In this document: piece by piece, positions 56,727 to 64,000 of the stretch
How the letters are laid out: each line of letters begins with the position of its first letter
Numbering within the stretch: the first letter of the stretch is position 1
Source: Plotosus lineatus
Taxonomy: Eukaryota; Chordata; Actinopteri; Siluriformes; Plotosidae
NCBI GenBank assembly: GCA_024760905.1
Contig: CM045735.1
Span: 27,023,249 to 27,087,248, forward strand
DNA: 64,000 nucleotides
Direction of reading: 5' to 3'
The notes under the pieces: model-generated
The model's input: only the letters and a program-made list of their open reading frames with translations
Database searches by the model: none
What the model was told of the DNA's origin: nothing
Made by a program: the position numbers and the translations under genes

Positions 56727-57075
56727 TCTTCTTTTCCTTTCAGTTGTTCCCTTTCAGGGGTCACCACAGCAAATAATTTGCCTCTGTCTTCATGGAAGTC
56801 ATATTAATGATTTGGATGTTTGAGTTGGCATAGGTTTTTACGTTGGATGCCCTTCCTGACACAACCCTGAGCAAGGGACAGAAACTTGCTGACGGCTATT
56901 CAACCTACTCTTGACGAAAGTCAGCAATGGTTCTTTTACATGCCTCTCACCACAGACGTGAGAGACATGACCGGCCTTTGATAACCCAGCTAGCTGCACG
57001 GGGGGGGAGGAGACAGTGACAACCTTGTGGAGAGTGAGACTTGAACCCCCAACCTTAGGATCAGTGATCCAATAT
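56727..57075 (-). mobile_element. tRNA-derived SINE with RTE-type tail
   Basis: In antisense: tail CTTTCAGGGGTCACCACAGC, then GTTGGATGCCCTTCCTGACA, core and a B-box-like GGGGGTTCAAGTCTC head at about 57045. It abuts the MITE above with no clear target duplication. Confidence 0.8.
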
Positions 57076-57165
57076 ATTTGTATATCTACAAATATTTATC
57101 TTTTTTTATTATTATTTTCTCTAAAGACTTTATCTCAATCTTACTTGTATGGAACAACTGTGTGC

Positions 57166-57212
57166 ACAAAATTTCCTCTAGGATCAAAAAAGCATTCTGA
57201 TTCTGAAACACA
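57166..57212 (+). mobile_element. Rex1-type 3' terminus relic
   Basis: AAATTTCCTCTAGGATCAAA and GCATTCTGATTCTGA, the sense version of the terminus at 1750-1790. Confidence 0.5.
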
Positions 57213-57351
57213 GAACAGGTGCTGAACAGTGTCTCACATAGTTGAAAATTTTAATTTAGTATACTATTTTTCATAATGCTTTGTGAAGCTTAAAGCTTGA
57301 AACGACAATAGAGAATTACACAGCATTATTGAGATGAGAAACAATTTATTG

Positions 57352-57530
57352 GTGGCTTAGTGGTTAAGGTGATGGGTCACTGATTCAAATGTCAGTGGTT
57401 CAATTCCCACTATCAGCACTGTTGGGCCCTTGAGCAAGGCCCTTAATCCTCAATTGTTTGGTTGTATAAAAACATAATTGTACGTCACTCTGAATAAGAG
57501 CGTCTGCCAAATGCCATAAATGTAGTGTCC
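57352..57530 (+). mobile_element. tRNA-derived SINE, fourth type
   Basis: GGTGGCTTAGTGGTTAAGGT (A box) and GGTTCAATTCCC (B box), body with GGGCCCTTGAGCAAGGCCCT, and the 3' end GAATAAGAGCGTCTGCCAAA then TGCCATAAATGTA, a tail widely known from fish SINEs. Close to consensus in length. Confidence 0.85.
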
Positions 57531-57869
57531 AAAACTTTTGCAATTTCATTTATCAAGGATTTAAAGTGTCCTACAAATAAAACTTGGCTTATTCAGATGT
57601 CCCTTAATGATAATTACAAACGCCATAGCATTTTAACAGAATCAGTCATGAGTAATTTTGGGATAACACCTGTAATGAATTTCAATTCAACCAATATTTA
57701 TTTCAAATTATCTGTTTCTATAACATAATAGCAGTTTCTGCATCAACACCATTCATGAAATATGAATAAATAACATTTGAAATTATTATTTTATCAAGTA
57801 AGATAGTACTGCTTCCCTCCACTGATGAATAGTCCAGAACGTTTTCGGGTCCAACCAATAGTCATTGGA
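57531..57869. other. Intron 1 sequence, nothing recognised
   Basis: A 67-codon frame (57525-57728) shows no family motif. Confidence 0.4.
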
Positions 57870-58306
57870 TCTGATTGCTAGTCCAACCTCAGATTCAGGA
57901 GGAACAGTGTAGTTTTCTTCCCAGCTGCAGCACTGTTAACCAGCTCTACACACACCTTGATCCTGGAGGGGGCATGGAATTTGCCCAATTTGTCCACATG
58001 TGCTTTTATAGAAGGCTTTTGACTGTATCCCTTGGGCTATCGTTTGGGATGTGCTCCAGGAATATGGTGTACCAGACCTGTTGCTACTGGCCAATAGGTC
58101 TCTGTACCATCTGAGTCCAACCTTAGTCCACATTGGTAACAACAGGTCAATTTTGTTTCCGATGAGGGTTGGACGCTGCCAAGGATGTCCTTTGTCGCCG
58201 ATTCTGTTTACAATTTTTGTAAACAATTCTTGCCCAGGGGTCAGAGTGCGTGTTCTCAACAGCAGGGAACATTTTGAACAAGAAGAGACACTTATCACCG
58301 GATAAT
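57870..58306 (+). mobile_element. LINE reverse-transcriptase fragment
   Basis: Broken frames give FYRRLLTVSLGLSF / DCIPWAIVWDVLQEYGVPDL in the motif A region, then LYHLSPTLVHIGNNRSILFP and MRVGRCQGCPLSPILFTIFV (58162-58222), the QGxPLSP motif of LINE reverse transcriptases. The FADD region is missing. The clade is uncertain. Confidence 0.75.
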
Positions 58307-59126
58307 GCAGATATGTGCATCTTCTTGCATCATAATTATGAATTGTAAAAATGCATATCTCTTAAACTTTTCAATTGACAAGTGTTTGTGGACTAGAAAC
58401 AACTTGCTTGAAATTAACTAGTAAAGAGGTGTTTATAGATTTGTTAAATACAAAAAGGTGTTAATTAAAATCTTGTCGGTGGAAAACTATTTCCTGCCTT
58501 TTATTTCAGATTTTGCTTTAGTAATTGGTCATTTTATTATAAAATATTCAATACAATATACAAACTACTGTAATATATCTTAGTCTGTTCTATTTAATGC
58601 ATTTATGGAACAGTACAGCAATATGTTAATGTTTCGATACATCGGAAAATATTTTTAACAATATATTGATACCAATAATAGGTTTTCAATGACACCCCTA
58701 CCCACCACACATTTTTCCTGCTGGTTCAGGAATTGAACCAATGATCTTTCGATGCAAAAGCCGCATATGAAATTTTGAGGCTATGTCTGCCTTCAAAATA
58801 AAAGTGTCTGCCATTGCAAAATCAGCTTTAGGGTGTCTGGAGTTCACGAACAAGATGCGAAAAACACGGTTGGTAAAAGTTAGAGGCACAATTTTTTGCT
58901 CCAATGAATCTAGTTTTGGGAGCATGAATGGGCGTGAGCGTGATTGCACACCTTAAGCGTGATGCACAGGACCAGACATAAGCGGGTTATGCTGAAACAC
59001 AACCTGACTACTGGAATCGAGAAAATCAAATGGAGGGTACATTTATTTTACAAATTAAAAAGCCATTAAAATAGGGGGGGGCTGTTTTGTAATAAATGTT
59101 TTCCTGCCTCCAAACACAGTTCAAAG
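58307..59126. other. Intron 1 sequence, mostly unrecognised
   Basis: A short piece at 58690-58770 resembles a SINE head in antisense (TTTTTCCTGCTGGTTCAGG, also at 1642-1665). The rest is unassigned. Confidence 0.4.
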
Positions 59127-59470
59127 TTGGTTGCCAGAACCACAATTTTTTTTGTCTGGCTTTATGCGATATCATGTCTTACCCCGTCGGCAGAAGATGG
59201 ATGGATTCCTACAACAGAACAATGGCCAAAACTATCAAAGAACTATTTAGAGAAGAAGCAGTCTGATGATATTCTCTCAGTAATGGACTGGGCAGAGCAG
59301 TCACCAGATCTCAACCCTATAGAGCAGTTGTGGCAGCAGCTTGACAATATAGTTCATAAGAAGTACCCAATCAAGTTTAAGATGTGGAAGGGAAGTGCTT
59401 CAGGAAGCATTGTGGGTATTGTATTCATCTAAAATGTAAAATTTTCTAGGTGACACCTATCTTTTGAAAG
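59110..59470 (+). mobile_element. Tc1-like element, transposase C-terminal relic
   Basis: 59280-59375 reads MDWAEQSPDLNPIEQLWQQL and DNIVHKKYP, the third-acidic-residue block (Asn-Pro-Ile-Glu) of Tc1 transposases. Upstream coding is unrecognisable and no TIR can be assigned. A different family from the two other Tc1 types here. Confidence 0.72.
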
Positions 59471-60023
59471 GTAGTGTATGTCAGCAAAGTTGCAATGAAG
59501 TCAGTCAGAATAACTGTGAAAAAATAGTGAAACATCCATCAAATAACTTATTCATTTAAATCCATCGTGCTAATGGTTAGCTAAAACATTCCTTGTTAGC
59601 ATGAGGCTACACTGGTGACTGCATTGTTTGGTTGGCATTATTGTAACTATGATCATTCTGCAACAAACATTGTGGTCAGGTTCCTATAGTAACATGAACA
59701 ACATGTCAGGATCAACATAACTAAGTGTGTCTGCTTGTTTGCCGGTTTTAAATTCACAGTGTAGTTTCTATGTCAACTTAGTGATTTTTTTTCCAGATCA
59801 CATCAAAGCAAAACTTGGAAATAAGGAAGTCATCAGAAAGAAAAGTGGAATGAAGCAATGTGAGACTCAGTAGAAAAACAAAGTTATAGAGCACAGTACT
59901 AATCTAATTTTACATTCCTCGTAAAAACAAGATTCAAAATATTTTATGATTGATTCTTCACATCAGTTAAAATGCATTTGAATATGAGAATGACCATTAT
60001 TTTATTTAAATTATTAATAATAT

Positions 60024-60028
<5 letters not shown>
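59471..60028. other. Intron 1 sequence, nothing recognised
   Basis: No supported feature. Confidence 0.4.

Positions 60029-60052
<24 letters not shown>
60029..60052. repeat. CA microsatellite
   Basis: CA run of about 12 units. Confidence 0.9.
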
Positions 60053-60060
<8 letters not shown>

Positions 60061-60063
60061 AAT

Positions 60064-60550
60064 CGCCCCCCCTACCTACGAAATTAATCCGTTCCAGGGA
60101 TTTCGTACACAGGGGTTTTTGTAAGTAGGGGGCCGAATGTAATTTTAAACTTTTTTTAGTTTTTTTTCCCATATTGTCCCTAATTTTGCCATATCCATTT
60201 CCCACCCATCTGGTATTGGCGTCTCTATCACACGCCCCCTCCGTGACATGCAATGTTAGCCACCCGTGTCTCACTGCGGTACAGATGCACATTTTTGGGG
60301 ATGGTCTAAACACACTTGTGCACTATCTGCCCTCTCATACAATGAGCTCATAGACCTTTGTGATTGGCTTGCAATTGCTGTGACAGGAAAGTGAGAGTAT
60401 GCCATGCCTCCCTCCCATGAGAGCTCAGTCAATTAGCTCCTACAGATGGCTATGGCATTAATGTGGATTTAAACATGCAATCTCTGAGTTAACAGTCACG
60501 CACCTTGTCGATGTGCAATACGAGATACCCAATTATCGACATTTTTAATG
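60064..60550. mobile_element. Tigger-like element, left end only
   Basis: CCCCCCCTACCTACGAAATTAATCCG TTCC-type terminal sequence (60064-60095; the AATTAATCCGTTCC motif also at 25040 inverted), then a GTAAGTAGGGGGCCGAATG repeat of the end. The TIR start is eroded and no right end is found. Confidence 0.45.
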
Positions 60551-60594
60551 AAATCTGCAATTTTAGTATTAAAAAACATGTTTTAGCAGTATTT

Positions 60595-60955
60595 ACTATT
60601 GAGGGGGTAAAGGAGCTGAATCACTGATCCCAAGGTCGGCGGTACAAGCCTCACTATCAATGATTTGTCACTGCTGTCCCCCAAGTGCAGCTAAATGGGT
60701 TATCAAAGGCCGGCCATGTCTCTCCCTGTCTATGGTGAGAGACATGTGAAATTTCAGATCAGACATTGCTGACTTTCATAAAAAGTAGACTGCATAGGCG
60801 TCTGCATGTTTCTGCCCCGTGATGGCCTGGCGAGCTGTCCATGGTGTACTCTGCCCTCATCCAGGGTCATCTGAGATGGACACAAGCCTCCCCACAACCC
60901 TAATTAGGATTAACCGGTTCAGAAAATGAATGAATGAATGAATTTCCCATGAACA
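60595..60955 (+). mobile_element. tRNA-derived SINE with L2-type tail, longest copy
   Basis: The head is degraded (GGGGGTAAAGGAGCTGAATC), the core intact, then GTCTGCATGTTTCTGCCCCG, GTGATGGCCTGGCGAGCTGT and the tail CCCTAATTAGGATTAACCGG plus GAATGAATGAATGAAT. It shows the full body between core and tail that shorter copies lack. Confidence 0.85.
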
Positions 60956-61527
60956 ATGTATGTTGTCATGTTGATTGTGCAGTTGATTCTGTATTTTTTT
61001 TTTAAATAATGTTATCCACTTTATCTGTAATATAAAACCTTCAAATTGCATTTAAGCACAGACACCCAGACTGCCTGACACAGAGTACGTTAACATACAC
61101 ACAAATAATATTAGTCTGCAAATCACATGAATAACATGGTGATAAAATCTAGGGTTAGCTGATTCAAATTAGCAAGAATTCAAATGCACCAAATGATTTG
61201 AATGGTTAAAGTAAGGCCACAACTGTGTCTCAGTGTCTCAAACTGCACACTGTGATATTATCTGTGAAATTATTTACATGAACTAACATGAGTGGCATTC
61301 TGAATCAGAGACATAAGCAGCACTGCACACTAACCCACTACCGTGAAGGACTAGTGGACCGTGTCTCTTCAATGTTCTCTATTTCCTCAGTGTGAACATA
61401 GAACATTCAATCCTCAGTATCATGTTGGAACTTTTTGTTCTGTGTTTCCATCATCTACTGTTAAGGGAAAAGGGAAACATGCTGAAGAGGAAGAACAAGT
61501 TGCCTTTAGATTAAAAAGTTTCAGCAA

Positions 61528-61530
<3 letters not shown>
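60956..61530. other. Intron 1 sequence, nothing recognised
   Basis: No supported feature. Confidence 0.4.
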
Positions 61531-61587
<57 letters not shown>

Positions 61588-61604
61588 TGTGTGCGCGTGT
61601 GTGC

Positions 61605-61651
<47 letters not shown>
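61531..61651. repeat. (GT)n-(GA)n microsatellite
   Basis: About 74 bp of GT with CG breaks, then about 45 bp of GA. Confidence 0.96.
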
Positions 61652-61652
<1 letters not shown>

Positions 61653-61818
61653 AAACAGATAGCCAATCTTAGGTTATGATTCAGGTAAGAACTTCCTCAT
61701 GTTGCTTAGTAACTTCCTCCATGCAGAAACATATAATAAGAAGCAAAAAAAAAAGTAAAGCAACATCTCCATATATATATATTTAATTTTTTAAATTCAT
61801 CTTGAAACTCCCAAAACA

Positions 61819-61820
<2 letters not shown>

Positions 61821-61893
<73 letters not shown>
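61821..61893. repeat. CA microsatellite
   Basis: CA run of about 36 units. Confidence 0.96.
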
Positions 61894-61898
<5 letters not shown>

Positions 61899-61939
61899 AC
61901 AGACACACCTACAATCACACAGACACAAGTGTGTTCTTG

Positions 61940-63006
61940 TCATTTAATAGTCCATATGCTTTCATGTCCCCCTCACTGGAGGCCATCTATAAAAAGTTGA
62001 AAGTTTCAGTTGTCTAACAGTAATGTTTCAGTTCTGCAAGCCTACAGTTCCACTGTTACACTGTTAGAACAAATAGAAAAACAAGTATCTAAAATTACTT
62101 ATGTATAAGCGTTTACAAAACTGATACCAATTAATTTTTGAAGTTATGCTGAGCATTTTCTATATTTTATCTCTTTCACAAAAACTGGATTACTCACTAA
62201 CAGTCTATGGTTTCCTGTTGCAATCCCACTGCTGATGTTGCTTCATGTGCATGTGTAAAGTATATTTCCTGAGACAAAGTGGAGAAGTAACCATGCATAA
62301 ATATCCACAAATTGCATTTGACAGAGATAAACCTCTATCATGGCGTAATTAACAGTTATGCATTAAAAAGCAGGATTTCGGAACGTTTCAGAATATTCAT
62401 TTTTAGAATATCCTCCGAACCATGGTTGACTGCAATGACATAGTCTCGACACCATTATGATGTTCATTGTTGACCAGAATAGATCGCTATACACTGTGAG
62501 ATTTTCAAAATATTTGAAATTTTACAGTAGTCCTGAAAATAGTCTATCTCCATTTAACTACCTTGTAACTGCCATGTTGTTACCTTTTACAACTTTTCTG
62601 AACTATATTCAATACAACCTCATTACAATGTATGTATGTTCACCATGTTTTCACCTACTGGTCACAAGTCTTTTGCCACACGACCATCATGTTTAACCGC
62701 ACTCAATTGCCTGGCCCTCCCTACTTGAGGCTATTTTATCAGACTGCCATCATGTTTTAGCGTTTCAGCATGATTCGGAACCACACAGAACCGCCAACAG
62801 AGCTGCCCCATCTGAAGTCAGTTTAATGATTTATGGATCCCAAGATAGCAGACCAAGCAGGCTGCACAATTCCCATTTAACATTTACTAAATAGAAGAGT
62901 GTCTATACTCATGAAAGTTTCATGACTGCTGTTATTTGGTTTGCGAATGCTAGTGCCAGGTTTAAATGTAAAAAAACACTGGTTGCGCAATACATAGACT
63001 ATAAAT
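61940..63006. other. Intron 1 sequence, nothing recognised
   Basis: No exon, repeat family or RNA gene that I can support. Confidence 0.4.
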
Positions 63007-64000
63007 CAGGGGGTCGGTAACCTACGGCTCACGAGCCATATGTGGCTCTTTTGATGACTGCATCTGGCTCTCAGATAAAGCAGATGACCTTTCTTAACAA
63101 AATAACTAATAGTAATTTCGCTGTCAATTAAATGAAAATACAGAAAAAGTCATCAAATAAAACAAAAACAGATAAATAATTCTCATGCACTTTAATTTAT
63201 GCATCAATTTTCCACGCCACTTGTCGCTGTGGCACGCAGCGAAGAGCCAATCTTTTCTGTACTGCAGTGTGCGGGATGGTCCGATACCTTGAAACTCTAA
63301 TTTTATTTGATTATATATAACAGCCTGGGCGAGTTGTTTTTGGGTCAAGAGGTAAATTTCCCTCATTTTTGATCAGCTCATTTGTGCAGAGCGAACTCTT
63401 TCAACCAAGAAGATGGCAGGGAAAAAAAAAAAAAGATGAGGAGTACAATCACTGAATGAAGATTTGGAAAGACTTGCATGAAGCCAAGCAGAGCTGGCAA
63501 GCAAACACACATGGACAGACATGAAAAAACTTCAACCCACAGACCAGCTGATTGTCAAAACTTGGGACACGCTTCCTGTCACATACCAAGTACTACAGTG
63601 TGTAAGTCTTGCCATATTGACCATGTTTGGCTGTACATATGCATGCAAGCACCTCACACCTGAAAAATGTCAAGACCAACCTGCGGTCAAGTTTAACAGA
63701 TGGAAGCCTAAACGCCTGCATAAAGCTGAACTTCACGTATCAACCAGACTACAAAGCCATCCATCCGCAAAACCATGCAGCACCAGTAGTAAGAAGTACT
63801 GTAATAGTAAGAAGTATTTTTCTTATGAATAAATAACTTCATTATAACAATGTTTAAAATAAATTCAGAGTCTTATTATACTCTAAAATTGTTGGTCTTT
63901 TTACATTTAGTTGTATTCAGTATTAAAACATATTTATGGCTCTCAGAGGATTAGATTTTAAAATATGTGGTTTTTTGGCTCCCTTAGTCAAAAAGGTTCC
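63007..64000 (+). mobile_element. hAT element, internally deleted, runs off the window
   Basis: The left end CAGGGGGTCGGTAACCTACG with the GAGCCATATGTGGCTCTT subterminal palindrome is a classic vertebrate hAT terminus. The last bases (TTGGCTCCCTTAGTCAAAAAGGTTCC) approach the matching right end, which would lie a few bases past 64000. Inside, 63413 opens MAGKKKK and, after a deletion, 63627-63836 keeps a transposase C-terminus. Confidence 0.8.
63413..63836 (+). pseudogene. hAT transposase N- and C-terminal remnants
   Basis: The ATG at 63413 begins MAGKKKKR-type basic residues and then shifts frame (a SLNEDLERLA-like stretch). Much later NLRSSLTDGSLNACIKLNFT and YQPDYKAIHPQ (63684-63780) form the C-terminal end typical of SCAND3/ZBED-like hAT proteins (recall). 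The central catalytic part is gone. Confidence 0.65.

Noticed and set aside
57936..58298. 120-codon minus-strand frame
   Set aside because: Antisense of the LINE reverse-transcriptase fragment at 57870-58306.

Overview
The window is vertebrate nuclear DNA, most likely from a ray-finned fish. It is AT-rich, full of CA/TA/GA microsatellites, and packed with decayed Tc1, Tigger/pogo-like, hAT, Rex1-like and RTE-like elements, tRNA-derived SINEs and one endogenous retrovirus. There are no operons and no prokaryotic gene layout. Species cannot be fixed from the sequence alone.

Only one host gene is recognisable. Three short minus-strand exons (16013-16128, 3306-3362, 2976-3123) join in phase with canonical GT/AG splice sites. 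They encode about 107 residues of the N-terminal F-BAR domain of a formin-binding-protein-1 (FBP17/Toca family) protein, best matched to fnbp1. Exon 1, which in this family encodes only about 8 residues, is not visible and should lie beyond base 64000. Later exons should lie left of base 1. The window is therefore intron 1 (over 47 kb), intron 2 (12.65 kb), intron 3 (182 bp) and part of intron 4 of this gene.

Region by region. 1-2.3 kb: Rex1-like 3' fragments, SINEs and microsatellites. 2.98-3.36 kb: two exons. 3.56-9.25 kb: two Tigger-like TIR elements and a nearly complete but dead Tc1 element. 9.3-15.5 kb: LINE and hAT fragments and two large foldback structures. 16.0 kb: exon. 16.6-25.1 kb: a palindromic Tigger-like element carrying a SINE, a hAT remnant, a candidate 3-kb TIR element holding further insertions, and a Tc1 copy. 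25.2-31.5 kb: a DNA element with a twin at 48.6 kb, a SINE inserted into a SINE, and a 2.2-kb minus-strand RTE copy. 34.5-44.8 kb: a zinc-finger pseudo-exon, two nearly full-length LINEs with perfect target-site duplications (35899-39096 and 41527-44688, the second inside a Tigger-like element), a THAP-like exon and SINEs. 45.8-49.6 kb: two Tigger-like copies in the same orientation, long TA tracts and a 232-bp near-perfect hairpin. 50.0-53.9 kb: a 5'-truncated retrovirus-like provirus (partial pol, transmembrane tail of env, 3' LTR) abutting a Tigger-like copy. 54-64 kb: microsatellites, SINEs, LINE and Tc1 scraps and a terminal hAT element.

No TE reading frame looks intact. Most autonomous elements show stops, frameshifts or lost catalytic residues. 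The strongest biological points are the hidden fnbp1-like exons, a SINE whose shared head and body carry two different LINE-type tails (one matching the RTE element in this same window), the near-perfect hairpin at 49.4 kb, a 71-bp exact inverted copy of a LINE segment inserted into another LINE 2 kb away, and a paired low-copy DNA element whose best-preserved part is a short acidic reading frame.
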